Shown here in pieces: positions 24,361 through 35,699 of a DNA stretch of 64,000 nt (its first letter is position 1; each line of letters starts with the position of its first letter). The notes beneath the pieces are model-generated. The model was not told the origin of the DNA, ran no database searches, and saw only the letters and a program-made list of their open reading frames with translations. The stretch is from Stratiolaelaps scimitus. Lineage: Eukaryota > Arthropoda > Arachnida > Mesostigmata > Laelapidae. The position numbers and the translations under genes are program-made. The stretch covers positions 17,401,501-17,465,500 of the forward strand of contig JABWDB010000001.1 of NCBI GenBank assembly GCA_019614645.1, read 5' to 3'.

Positions 24361-24780
24361 GTCGTTTGAACGTGCGTCATACGGTAAGTTTACGCGCGTA
24401 TACTGTCCTCCGAGTTGTGAATTTTGTTGCTCCTAATATATCATCCACATCATCATCATCATCGCACACAGTGCATCAATTTTACTATCGCGTTACGGCT
24501 ATAAACCAGAAACAGCGTCAGTAGTATACGTGGACGGACACGTACGAGCCGTTTTTCATGTGTCTGTCAGCTTCGAGCACAACCTCTGCCAAAATCACAG
24601 ACGGCTGAACATCCACGCCGAGGGAGCCGTCCATCGTCCGACGGCTCTTGTTTATTCCGCCTCCCGCTTCTTCTGTCCATGGTAGTCGTTCGACTGCCGG
24701 CCTCGCTACTCTTATATGAGAACATATGTACCTCGAGAGAAAGATGTTGATGCTCTCCACTTGTATGGTAGATCAAACAG

Positions 24781-24972
24781 CTGTCGGGCTGACTGTCAGC
24801 CAACACTTGGTACATCCACGGTACAACACTACTTTCGCGTTGTTGCATACGATGGACCCCTCCCACGCCCCTTAAATGCAAAAGTGTGCAACGGTGGGGA
24901 TCGAACCCGTGCACTTTCATGTCTCCTCCGGTCGCAAGGCGCTCAAAGGATAACATAACGACGCCCCATTCG
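24781..24972 (-). mobile_element. SINE-1 copy (tRNA-derived retroposon)
   Basis: In reverse orientation this matches 40998-41183 over nearly its whole length: box B GGTTCGATCCCC, the GCCTTGCGACCGGAGGAGAC segment against GCCTTGAAATCAGAGGAGAC, the ATTTAAG spacer and the 3' block GTACCGTGGATGTACC, then TTGGCTGACAGTCAGCCCGA. The spacer carries an extra GC-rich insert compared with other copies. A minus-strand ORF covering this stretch is an artefact of the repeat. Confidence 0.7.
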
Positions 24973-25051
24973 TTATGATCATACCTACTCTATTGTGGAA
25001 TTACGATTACCCGAACTTGATCTTGATGGCTTGCAAACGAACTCAGTACAG

Positions 25052-25143
25052 TCTCAGATATAGCAGTGCCGTGTGCAGTTGTAACGCGGACGTTAAAAGT
25101 TGGCTGTGAGTCAGCCCGGAAAATTGATTATCTCAGATATAGC
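25052..25143 (+). mobile_element. 5'-truncated SINE-1 with exact 13-bp target duplication
   Basis: Only the 3' portion of SINE-1 is present (GTGCAGTTGTAACGCGGACG and TTGGCTGTGAGTCAGCCCGG, 25068-25125). TCTCAGATATAGC flanks it exactly at 25052-25064 and 25131-25143. This is the clearest retroposition footprint in the window and fixes the element's 3' end near GGAAAATTGATTA. Confidence 0.8.
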
Positions 25144-25217
25144 GTCGACCTTTGGCGATATCGTTCGCTTCACTGTATCTGATAATAACGAGGCAACATG
25201 ATTCCTATATATAAGAG

Positions 25218-25276
25218 AACTTAAGCATTCTATGCAGTTCCTTTAATAGATCAATAAAGCCTTACCTTACCTACCT
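25218..25276 (+). repeat. LINE/SINE-type 3' tail, copy A
   Basis: The sequence TGCAGTTCCTTTAATAGATC, continuing CAATAAAGCCTTACCTTACC, aligns with 32047-32108 and ends in a CTTAC-type repeat. It looks like the 3' end of a retroposon with a short tandem tail instead of poly(A). Upstream body sequence is not recognisable. Confidence 0.45.
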
Positions 25277-28200
25277 ATCATTGTAATTATTATATCATAA
25301 TTATTATTATTATATTACCTTAAAAGAACAAAAGTAGGGCTTACTTTGTTGCATAACGACAAACAATTTATGGTGTGATAAATTTGCGTTCCAGTATGAT
25401 CCACTATAGAGTTGCGCATGTAGGTAAATAGTTATAGTAGAATGGTGGTTAGTAACAACTCCTTTACAAAAAAGACCTCCAGATATCTTAGAAGGTCGAT
25501 AGTTATCTATGCAGCTGGGTGGACCTCATTTCACGTGGTCAAGGTAGGGTTCTCTCGAAATATGTCACACGCACGGTGCTACCTTAATCTGTTCTGTGTC
25601 ATTAGTCCTATTGTTACTACAGCCCTCTGATCTTTGTGGTCGATGTGCGCTTTTACGATTCGTGCGCTGTGCTGCTACAAGTACAATATTACATGTAATT
25701 CAACCTGTCGATAGGCACTCCGTATGCACGATGCAATCGGATAATTTTAATTACGTAATTATTTAATTATGCTTCAGCTGCATTTGCCCAGCTGTACTTC
25801 ACTTGTTGCAATAACTACACGTGTATGCAAATCGCAGAGTGCTCTCCAGACTGCAAATCCCCAAAGAATCTGGCCGAATTTCGTTCAACTAAAATAGCTC
25901 ATCATGGCATCCTCAAAGAGTCGATTAATTAATGCGCTCCCATTGCAAAACCGAACACTGATTACTGATCGTCCAGACATCAGTAGACCCACGTGATTTG
26001 TTTATGCATCCACCAGCTGGAACTTGTACATCAAAGAAACGCGGCTGATCGATATGGACGGAGTTGGAACGACCTGGTTGCGTGCCGGGTAACTTTGCCA
26101 TCCAACACTTCAGTGCACACCTAGCGTGTAGGGCTATACTTGTGCCACTCAACAATTGAATCCTTTTTCCGTAACGATCGACCAGCCACCAGTTCCCCAC
26201 GTTGGACCCCACCGCCTCGATTCCCGAATGCTCTTACCGAAGTCTTTACCAGTAATTGGATAGACGTGTGTTGTTTACATGGTGTGAGAAGGCATCGAGC
26301 ACGCGTCTGCATAGGGTGATATGGCATCTGCGCCATGCATAGGGTGATATTTATACCTATCTCTTGTGACGTTACTCATTCCGAGCGTACGAGCTGATCT
26401 CGACAGACTCTCTCGACAGCCGAGTGCGCAGTACGAGATGAATGGCACGTCAATGAAGGTGGATGGCGCCTGCGGCGGACACTCGACACTGATCAAATTT
26501 CGGAACAGAGCAAGAGATGGATGATTGCTGTTTGGTTTTAACTTCGTTTTCCTGCTGAACCTCGATGTTTCCCCTTAAAGCAGGTACATAGATACATAAA
26601 TGGCTTGACGGTCTAGAGGAATGATCAGTTTAATCGAAAATCCTCTGATCTGAGTGTGTCTTAGAGGCATCGGAATGATTTCTGCTGTTCCAAAGGAGTG
26701 CTGGAATTAAAACGCGGTTGAATTAATGACTGTCGTCAATCAACATTCATCTCGTCTCAAGCTGTTCCCTATGAACAAACGTCGCAAATGTATGTTTATG
26801 TATAGCAAAATAAATACCCAGTTTAATTTTCGCGCTTTATTGGGACGCCTTTTCGTAGACCTTATCGCGAACCGCCCGTGAAGACTGTCCGCTTTAAGGT
26901 CAGGCTGAGATTAGCCAGCGGGCAAACCGTGTGACTAGTAGGGCAACCCTCATAAGCCAATGCCTCCGGCGGCTATTTATACTCTTGAGGTAACTTCGCG
27001 AGCTATTAATGCATTTATGCAATACCTTAAAGCGAGTTGAGCAAACATTTACGGCTAACCACGCACCAGTTTCAGGTCCAGCAGTTCCCTGCTTATTTGC
27101 TTTAGTGCTTAGAGCGTATTACAACTAATCTCGGATCTACTACATCTTCCAGTAATCTGTATGCTATGCTTCGCTTAGCGGCACCGCCATTTCATTCGGT
27201 GACGCACGATCAAGCCTAACCTTCTTAACAGTTATGATTTCGAAGCTTATTTTATTCAACTTAGACGAACACACATTAATATATTATATTTACCTACCTA
27301 GTGCTCTGTTACATTGTCTATATTTTCTTCACTATTTTTGCCGCCTTGTATTATATTTGCTATTACGATAAGCATTTTCGATATCAATTCTTGATCATGA
27401 TCAATAACTCTGTTAGTTGCAATGATCTCGCGTGTTGATCCGCGAGTAGAAATCGTTCGAGAACTTGCATTATCGTGTACCATCTCTCAGCTTCCTTGCG
27501 GGTTTGCCAAAAGTGTACAGGTGAAAGCTAGTATTCAAATACGTGCAGACACGGCCACGAGCCTTTGGGCATCAATAAGAATCTCTAGGTATATTTTTAA
27601 TATATAAATTTACTTTCTTTTTTTAAATCAAATTATCATTTGCTCTGAATACTTCGATATACTTGCTGCCTTCGTGTTCTCCGTCCACGAAAACCATGTT
27701 CGAGATCAACTGCGGGTTTCAAATCTTTGTTCTACTCATCTGAAGGGCTATAGCGTCAAATAAACGTGATCACATCAATGGAAGGTGTATCCGGTATGAA
27801 GATCAGGTCGGAAATTCGTTAAGACGTTTGGGGAGCACTGCAAAATCCGCCGGTTGTCATCTTAATCCACCGCGTCAGATGATGTCGTCTGCTTAGCGAA
27901 ACTGACTGAAATTTTGCAACGAACGAACCCTTTCGATCATTTCGCCTCACATATTCCCTCTTCGATATCAATTCGAAAAGTCTGAGGTAATTGTCACTCG
28001 TTCGAATTGCACCAGTACGACACAACTCGTGCAAGCGACGTAAGAGATCTGGCAGAACAAGTTACCCCATATCTGCAGAGCCGCCCCTGATATGCGTGGT
28101 CTCAGGATTCGAACGATTCATCTCCTAAAACATGATCAAGTTGACATCACTTGGTTCAGAAACACAACAACTTTTTTTGAGGTGCATCCTATTTCCTTGC

Positions 28201-28762
28201 AAAGACAGAGCTCTCGTACTCAATGTACTTTGTTTTTGCCCGCAGAGGTACATAGCACTGTGAAGTAATGTCAGATGAAATTTTCCGATCCATCAATGTA
28301 TGAATTTGCCGATTTGCCGCTTAGGCACGGGCCGGCCAACGGGGTTGAATGGAAGAACGCCCCATCTCTGCGACTTGCAAAACAGTACAATGGCCATGCA
28401 TAAGCGGCACCCTGCTCTTTCTGCTCCAACATTATTGAACAAGGTTGTTCTTTTGCCACTCGCTGGAACGTGGGCGGGAGCTGAAATTATGGAACAAGAC
28501 CAACAAAATATAGATATTATATAATGTAATGTGGTCCAACATGGTGTAAAGCAGCGCTTGAAATTGAAGGTTGTGCTGTACTTGATCGAAGCCCTCGAAG
28601 GCCAATAGATAGAACGACCTATCGACAAGCTGAAATCGAGCAAGAATTAGCTTTCCTAGTGAACGTTTGGCCCACTTTGAATTGATTTCTGTTTTCGTAT
28701 AGAAGGTATGCCCATTAGCAGGCGGCTGAACGATTTCGTATGGGACGCCAATACCACACATA
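25277..28762. other. unassigned DNA
   Basis: No supported gene. GCATAGGGTGATAT is duplicated at 26309-26322 and 26337-26350. Open frames at 28300-28524 (plus) and 28432-28761 (minus) face each other just before the transposon. The minus one would extend through the insertion site if the transposon were absent, but it shows no known motif. Confidence 0.45.
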
Positions 28763-28992
28763 CAGTGGTGTGAATAAAGTTAACGCACCCCTATATTTCA
28801 ACAAATCGTAACAAAGAATACACATTTGAGGCATTTATTCTGTGTCAGATTAATGTACATGTCAAATAACATACATACGACAAAGAACAGCGCATATGAC
28901 ATCGCATGCAATCTGCTACAGCAAAATGTGTCATATTTCCGTGGCGAAAAATGATAACGCACCCTCAGTTATCGAGTGTTTTCGCTGAATTA
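28763..28992 (+). repeat. left 230-bp terminal inverted repeat of the Tc3-like element
   Basis: Identical in reverse complement to 30106-30335. It includes an outer CAGTGGTGTGAATAAAGTTA and an inner TTATCGAGTGTTTTCGCTGA. Long TIRs of Tc3 relatives usually carry two transposase-binding sites, one terminal and one internal. The corresponding sites are not resolved here. Confidence 0.93.
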
Positions 28993-29030
28993 ATCCAGTT
29001 TGTGTTGAGCATTCAAGCAGTACTGCAGTC

Positions 29031-30084
29031 ATGGGACGCGCTTCGAGCCTTACTGATGCAGAGAAAGCAGTTATTACCGCTTTACACCGTGCAGGAAAGA
29101 CCCAGACTGCAATTGCCAGAGAAATTGGCAAAAATCGTCACGTAGTGCAAAATTATTGACGCAGTCCATCGAAATATGGTACTAATAAGTCTAAAGGACG
29201 TCCACGAAAGAACAGGCAGCGAACTGTCATGCATATCTGTAGATTGGCCTCGAATTCGACCATAAGTTGTGAAGCAATCAGGCAAGGGTTAACCCTTCAG
29301 GTTCATAGATCAACAGTTTTAAATACAATTAAGCGTTATCCGCATATCATACGGGCGCAAATGAGAACAACACCTCGTCTTCAACAACGCCATATGATTG
29401 CCCAACTAAACTTCGCCCGCAACAAAATGGACGGAGACTGGACATTGATGAATATTGGGGCAACGTTTTTTAAATAGTGTCCTGAGGGTGCACATCTATC
29501 TAAAAGGTACTATGTTGTTTCAAATCGTCTCCAGTGACGAGAAGAAGTTAAATTTGGATGGGCTAGATGGATTTAACGGTTACTGGCATGATGTACGTAG
29601 AGAGTCGCGGTACTCTCGAAGCACATGTTCGGCAGAGAGTGCTTTATGGGTTGGGAAGCTTTGCAAACTTGGATTCACTTTCATCTCATCTCAAATGAAT
29701 AGCGAGGACTATCAGCAGATGTTGACCAACAACCTACTACCATTTAGTAGCAGATTTCACCTACTTCCAATTGTTTTCTAACAAGATAACGCTTCAATTC
29801 ACGTCAGCGCTAGTACACATGCGCGGTTAAGACGGCATGACATTGGTACCCTAGAGTGGCTAGCATGTTCTTCTTAGCTCAACCCGATGGAGAACCTCTA
29901 GGGCATTCTTATCCGAAGAGTATACGCGTCGAATCGACAGTACACATCCGTGGAAACACAAAAAAAGGCGTTGTTGGAGGCCTGGGGAGATGTCAGCAAC
30001 CGGATCCTGCTAAATTTCGTTGATAGTATGCCAAACCGAGTCTTTGACGTTATAATTAGCAAGGGTGAGTCCACACGGTACTGA
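29031..30084 (+). pseudogene. Tc3-like transposase, DD34E type, inactivated
   Basis: The frame opens at ATG 29031 with MGRASSLTDAEKAVITALHR, the paired/HTH DNA-binding start typical of Tc3 proteins. A TGA interrupts at 29157-29159 and the frame resumes to 29477. About 70 extra bases and a change of frame precede the catalytic part, which starts near 29520. The first Asp is in SSDEKK (codon 29536-29538), the second in QDNASIHVS (29785-29787) and the Glu in LNPMENL (29890-29892). The last two are separated by 34 residues, hence DD34E. Further stops occur at 29779, 29875 and 29899, the last replacing the conserved Trp of the ENLWG motif. The family-like NSEDYQQML block precedes the second Asp. 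The natural end is TGA at 30082-30084. The protein cannot be made as it stands. Confidence 0.88.
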
Positions 30085-30105
30085 TTAGCACAAGAAAACA
30101 AGAAC

Positions 30106-30335
30106 TAATTCAGCGAAAACACTCGATAACTGAGGGTGCGTTATCATTTTTCGCCACGGAAATATGACACATTTTGCTGTAGCAGATTGCATGCGATGTC
30201 ATATGCGCTGTTCTTTGTCGTATGTATGTTATTTGACATGTACATTAATCTGACACAGAATAAATGCCTCAAATGTGTATTCTTTGTTACGATTTGTTGA
30301 AATATAGGGGTGCGTTAACTTTATTCACACCACTG
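30106..30335 (-). repeat. right 230-bp terminal inverted repeat of the Tc3-like element
   Basis: Exact reverse complement of 28763-28992, ending in CACACCACTG followed by the TA duplicate. It begins only 21 bases after the transposase stop codon. Confidence 0.93.
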
Positions 30336-30352
30336 TATACCGCCCTCCACAG

Positions 30353-31072
30353 GAAATGGAACGACCAGACATCCAGGTCGAATTGTACAATAACCAAGGT
30401 GAGTGCTGAGCCTCTGTCACTATCGTGTCGAAAAGCAGTTCAAGTACGAAGAAAACACAGCGGGCATCGAGGAGGTCAGAAACAACACACCACAGCTCTG
30501 TGTCTGTACGCGATCCGCCACGGGAATTCATCGTCATCCGTCTAAACAAAGGCTACGTCGAACTCGGAGGCAGAGGAATATCGTCCACGAAAGGTCCTGC
30601 AACTGTAGACGAGGACCGCCTCTCATAGACGATTCACAGCACGTTTACAAGTTGCCACTTGCCCGCCTCAACAGGGGATCCTGCCCTCCATCCGCCGTTC
30701 GCATGTGGCGGATGTGTGTTACAATCAGATGTCGGCAATTTCGGCAATGCTGCCAATGGCCAGGCCGTATCACGCGGAAAGCGAAAACGGAAGAAATATG
30801 TGACTCTTTCAGACGAAGGTCATCGTGAGGATGACGATAGCGGGTTTTTATTGATGCCACCGTTGTCGATACCAGACATCCTCGATAAAGATGACCGATG
30901 GACATGCGCTTGCTTCGTTCGAACGCCTGCTGATTCTCATCATATAATAACTTCATTTCGAACAAACTACAAGTGCGGAGTGCAGTCGATTCCAGTCGAG
31001 TCGAGCGCGCAACGGGCCATTTCCGCATGTGTCTGCGTCCTGTCGCAGCGCTCTAAGTGTCGGGCTACGTAG
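30353..31072 (+). other. coding-like region beside the transposon, unrecognised (exons or decayed gene)
   Basis: Seventeen bases past the transposon a CTCCACAG acceptor (AG at 30351-30352) opens a 46-base stretch encoding EMERPDIQVELYNNQ, which closes at a strong AAG|GTGAGT donor (30399). Beyond it, coding-like peptide alternates between two frames. One has FKYEENTAGIEEVRNNTPQL (after an AAAAGCAG acceptor near 30440), the other PPREFIVIRLNKGYVELGG and later GKRKRKKYVTLSDEGHRED, with an in-frame TAG at 30626-30628 between those two. Codon use is mixed but protein-like. I do not recognise the product; the basic KRKRKK run resembles a nuclear localisation signal. Either short introns separate real exons or this is a broken gene. 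Opposite-strand frames also exist. Confidence 0.27.
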
Positions 31073-32046
31073 TTGTGCTCTCTGCTGTGGTAGCTTGACT
31101 TTGGTGGTGCATTTTTTACCTCGACGAAATGTGTATTATTATTATTATTATTATTTGAAAATGTTCCGTTTTATGGTAAACACTGAAATTCTACTATGTT
31201 TTATTATTTACTGAGGTCCATGTAATGGGGAAGGTGGCTTCAGACTTCTTTGCAGGTTTCGTCCCCGGCCACTGTTGCCGTTACCTTCTCAGCTAGCGGT
31301 GGAGGATCGCGAACCTTTATCTCTCTTAGACTCTACGTATGCTCGTAACCAGATTCTATCGTTTTCTTTTTGAAAATTAGGCCCTCAAGAATCTTTCCTC
31401 GTAGGAGGCATACAGTCAAATGCTCTCAATGTTGCTTGATTATGTCTACTTCTGATACCTAGTTTAATTTATGCAATTACTACTGTATACATAAACTAAT
31501 TGCCTTTTCTGATAACTGACTGAAGTCTCGTTTGTTGCTTCGTCAACAGAAGATGGTTCTTCGTATGTATGCATACGTTCGACTGTTGTTACTACTGATT
31601 GTCATAAAAATGTCCGTTATTTATTAATCCGGCCCAGTACTTTATCTGTCTAATGGGCCCATATCTCTCTGTTGTTTAGAGTCGGCTAGATATAAAAAGT
31701 AACACATTAAAGTGCCACTGTCGGTGCTACATGCAGCGAATAACGACTGCAAGCCCTCCAAAATATGGCGATTATGGCGCGTTGGCATAATTCGAACTCC
31801 GGGGAATCTGGAAAGGCGACTAGTAGCACTCATTGTCAGACGTTTATTTGTCGAAATTTAGCGAGAAACTCGTTCTGCTTTTCGTTGATGAAACTTTATT
31901 GCTCCTGCTGTATGGGGCCTGCGCGAGTTCCGTGGCCGAGAAACGACTAAATTGTCCCTTACTTGCTGTACGGCCCAGGTACACAGAGTGTCCCAAACAT
32001 GCAACAGTGCCAAATGAGACTAACCAAATTTGGTTTTGTTGAAAAC
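31073..32046. other. unassigned DNA
   Basis: A TAT/ATT trinucleotide run lies at about 31130-31155. No supported gene or repeat. Confidence 0.45.
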
Positions 32047-32108
32047 AACTTCTAAGCACTTGTAAAATTGCAGCTCCTTCAATAAACCAATAAACCTTTA
32101 CCTTTACT
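32047..32108 (+). repeat. LINE/SINE-type 3' tail, copy B
   Basis: Aligns with 25218-25276: TTGCAGCTCCTTCAATAAAC, then CAATAAACCTTTACCTTTAC. The CTTTAC-type tail is like the 3' end of the type 2 SINE at 22559-22662. Confidence 0.45.
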
Positions 32109-32861
32109 TGTTGTCACCTCTTACCTATATTTTAATCCATATCCATTCACACGTCTATATACATATACATGCTATTACAACGTAGATACATAACAAAGCC
32201 TACTTAAAGGTGGTCGTGTAGAACGAACATTACATTTCCACCACTCTGCCTCTTTCGTCTCATCATATTGCATCACTTTCTGAATATGCTGTACATGTGA
32301 GCATTCGAAAGGCAAACCGTACGGTACGATGTAGAATAGTATAATAGCATCAAGTGAGAGATCCTGTGTGTGTATGTCTATGGTTAAGTGTATATAAGAG
32401 ATGCTGGATACGCTCTCCTCGAACTCTATGGCACTCCACTGCGTCTCGACGTCGCTCGGCCTGGCTAGAAAGGAGGTTCGTGATCTGGTCGTTCCAAGCA
32501 CCCCTTTGTTTTTACGTTCCTCAAGAGTCTTCGTCTTTTTCCTCCTCCGCGTTCCCCTCATGCAATTGAATCTCAGGCCGAACGTGACTAAGCTTGGAGT
32601 GCGGTGCCGGCCCGCCACCGCTACCGCCGCCTTGACGACTGTAGTGGTAGCCACCTTGACGACTGTAGTAGTAGTTCTCGTAGTAGCACAGTATAAATAG
32701 TACTAGTCGCGTGGATTCCTAGGCCACTTATCCAGGCATCCACTGTCTCCCCTCCGCCATCGCCGCCAGCACCGCCCTCTTCCAGTCCCATCCGTCGTCG
32801 TCGTCGGTGCAGTAACTGGCCGGAAAGGCAGGCAGCGATTCGACTCGCCTCAAGCAGGCGG

Positions 32862-32940
32862 CACAACAACAACAACAACAACAATAACAACAACAACAGC
32901 ATCATCGACGACGACAACAACAACATTAACAACAACAATA
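32862..32940. repeat. (CAA)n-rich trinucleotide tract
   Basis: Long CAA/ACA run interrupted by ATC and GAC triplets. Any frame across it would encode homopolymers such as poly-Gln, Asn or Thr. Similar CAA tracts occur at 37057-37099 and 45138-45190. Confidence 0.85.
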
Positions 32941-33016
32941 CGAATACGAGGCAGAGAAGCAGACGTGCCCTCGCTCCATTCCACTCGATCTGTGCACGTC
33001 GCCTGGAAATGTAGCG

Positions 33017-33237
33017 TCAGTTTTCTTTCTCTCTCACTCGCCTCTATCTCGCGCTCGTGTTCTCACACAATCTCCAACTGGTTCTGTATCTGCGAGTTGT
33101 CAGGGTCATGACGCACGTCTACGTTCGAAATACGCGCCGCACCCCTAGTGGCATTTCGGCTGCCGGCGAAGCTCGCCAGGCCAGAGCCAGCAACGCCTGC
33201 GTGCCGAAACCGCTTTCATCCTGGCACACAGCTGAGA
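33017..33237 (+). promoter_or_regulatory. candidate initiator and first exon with donor
   Basis: TCAGTT at 33017-33022 matches the arthropod initiator (A+1 at 33019). It is preceded by GC-richer DNA and followed by pyrimidine-rich sequence. A GAGA|GTAAGTC donor ends the putative exon at 33237. I see no TATA box at -30 and no good downstream promoter element at +28. The open frame across the exon (from about 33148) has coding-like codons but no ATG before the donor, so an untranslated exon is as likely. This is inference from two short motifs. Confidence 0.2.
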
Positions 33238-33376
33238 GTAAGTCAAGTCGCGCACTCTATGCGACTTAACGTTATTGCTGGCGATGCTGCTAGCGCTACC
33301 GTTTCTACTGTAAATGCCACCATGCCGTGCAGTGAGTGGCTGGAATATTACGCACAATGGAGTCGGTAGAAGTTAT

Positions 33377-33440
33377 ACATATATATATATATATATTGTA
33401 ATATACAAATTACACATATATATATATATATATATATTAT
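33377..33440. repeat. paired (TA)n arrays around a TGTAAT/ATTACA palindrome
   Basis: Two TA arrays (about 33377-33396 and 33414-33438) are separated by TGTAATATACAAATTACA, whose ends TGTAAT and ATTACA are inverted repeats. The whole 64-base unit is close to self-complementary. Confidence 0.75.
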
Positions 33441-35699
33441 ATGGATGCCTCTCACAGTTTCTAGGTATCGTTACATATTCTGCTCAGCCACACGCTCTGT
33501 CCGACGACCGAGCAGAGTTGAGATCAGCTTCATAAAAGCGGGTAGCATCTCCTGATTGTTTCGTCATTACTAGCTCACTTTATGATCGAGCCAGTGCTGG
33601 TCTGGCCGCTATTGTTGTAATTGCCCTTGTGTGTTTCACGAATCCTTCCAAAGGTTAAGGGGTCGCTCAAGAAGAGGGTTCGCAGATGACGAACCTACCC
33701 CTAAAACTGGCGCCGATATAAAAACGCGATCGATCAGAATGAACGAATGCCTCGCTTCACAGGGAGGGTCTTGTCTCGAACGATTTCCAAAACAATTTAG
33801 TAAACATCTCCGCACCTTTATTTATACCGTCAGAGATGTTTACTGCATCTCGAACTTGCCACCCTGACCGTTAGGTCAATAGGAAGTTGCGACTATATTT
33901 CGAAACCCTGCGCAATCGTTCCACGCGTTTCGCCAAAGAGGAATCTTCAGCCAGAAACATTCGCCCGTGCCGAAACCACCTCTTGCTGGCAAAGTGTTTT
34001 ATGTGGCCGGCGACTCACTATAGTCACCGACAAATGTCGAGTGTCCCCCTATGGATCATTTGGATTAGTGATTCGTCGGTTTGCTGTTAAAGTGCTGCGC
34101 ATCCTCCACCACTTATTGCTGGCCACTGTCAGGAGGGATTCGGCTTAGCTTTATACGTGACGCTACAACATCGCTAGTAACCTCTGCTGAGTAAAGCTCC
34201 GCTAATCGACCGAGCGACTGCCCGACTTGGTGAGGGATTTCCACGTACGTCGGTTGACGCCTCTCTACAAACAGTCGGGTTTCATATGAAGCTTTTTGCC
34301 AGGCCAGATGGCGCTACGGTATTCTATCATGTAAGGAGTACCATAAGGTGCGCGGGATCTCGGCGCTGTATCATAATTTGCTGTCGTAGTAGGTCTCCTG
34401 AGTGTTGCGACAGAGAAAAGACCACCCTAGCGAGTAGAGAGAGGTTTGGCCCTGAAGTTTAGACAGAGAAAAAGCACAGAACACACAGGAAAGCTACTAG
34501 CTACGCGTTGAAATGCTCAATTAGGCCGCGCGATTAATTGCACAATACCACAGAGCATATGCGGCCCTGCATGTTTTTCGCCGTTCATTATGGGCGAATC
34601 CCTGGACTGACTAGCCGCTTGTTTCGTAGATCTGATCTTGGCAGTGCCCTTCGAAGTTTTCCCTGAAATCTTCGATGATTCAACAGATGAAAAGAAGGGA
34701 GTCGGAACACGATCAACGTGTGACTATAATCGCTCGTGTGGTCAAGTTGGAAATTCCGGGCTTTTCCTTAATAGAACCCGGATCCGACCGCGAAGATTTA
34801 CGAAAAATATGTATATCACATTCACGATCTCTCTGCAAGCAAATTTCAAACACTCGTAGTTGCGGTTGTCCCAATATTGCTGTCGCCATCTGTCGATCCT
34901 CATTGCTACGTCGCCAGTCGTAAATCTGGATTATCGTGTTACTCAGTTGCAGAGGCAGACACTCAACGCAAGACCGACACATAGACTCTCCCAGATGAAC
35001 TCACGACCTGCGGCGGCTGACGATCCGCACCCGACCTTTATGCTTTATATTTGCGACTTGTTCTCCCTGCTCAAATCGACACAGAGTTCGCATTTAACTA
35101 AATATATCGCTTATGATCTTATATATAAAGTTAACTTCGACGTATTTGTTGTTTCCTGTCGAATTGCCACCTTCACCCTACTCGTTGTCCCTACAGATAC
35201 AATAGCCGACATTTATACGTGTCGGCATTTTATCACAAAAATCTCCCTTCTATTGTCCCCGTGTACATATATCCTGTTCTATTATCGTTGGCAGAAGTCC
35301 GTATACCCGTATAGGAACGTGTGCCTGTAGTGTAACTAATTGGAGAGGCACTTAGTCTCTTTAATTCTCAAAGGTGTTTGATGAGTTCGATGGTCTACTT
35401 ATACGATAGACATAGTCGCTCTAACCTCTAAAACAACTTAATATCTCACTCTTTCACATGAACCTTTGTTTCCAGTCTCTAATCTTCTGAAATTCTCGAT
35501 CTGGTCATCTCAAACGTATCAAGTTCGAGGAGAAGCGGGCCAGAGAAAGGTCAGCTTTCCACCGCCTATCCCGAGCTATCTAAACCAAAGTATAGTACTT
35601 TGAAGCAGAAGAACGCCACGCCTAGTGGAGTGTCACAATCCGATCTTTTCGCTTGTATAGTTCGCGTATTTGGGTAATCTCCCCCGTGCTCGCAGCCAG
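33441..35699. other. unassigned DNA
   Basis: Open frames at 33631-33867 and 34860-35330 show no motif. A protein-like run at 33650-33870 has no splice or start support. Confidence 0.4.

Larger units (their letters stand above)
28761..30337 (+). mobile_element. Tc3-like (Tc1/mariner) DNA transposon, full length, transposase defective
   Basis: The element proper is 28763-30335 (1,573 bp), starting CAGTGGTGTG and ending CACACCACTG, with TA duplicated on each side (28761-28762 and 30336-30337). The terminal inverted repeats are 28763-28992 and 30106-30335, 230 bases each. I compared them base by base and found no difference. Long TIRs, the TA target and a single transposase gene place it in the Tc1/mariner superfamily, and the encoded protein points to the Tc3 group. 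The transposase is dead, yet the ends look freshly homogenised, so this copy was probably mobilised in trans or has long been maintained as a non-autonomous element. A second copy is at 58987. Confidence 0.93.

Noticed and set aside
24567..24956. 129-codon minus-strand ORF
   Set aside because: Largely a translation of a SINE-1 copy.
28432..30549. Minus-strand ORF that would be continuous (about 180 codons) if the transposon were removed
   Set aside because: Joining is possible because element plus TA is a multiple of three, but neither part shows a known motif. The plus strand has the better splice signals, and chance frames of this length are expected.
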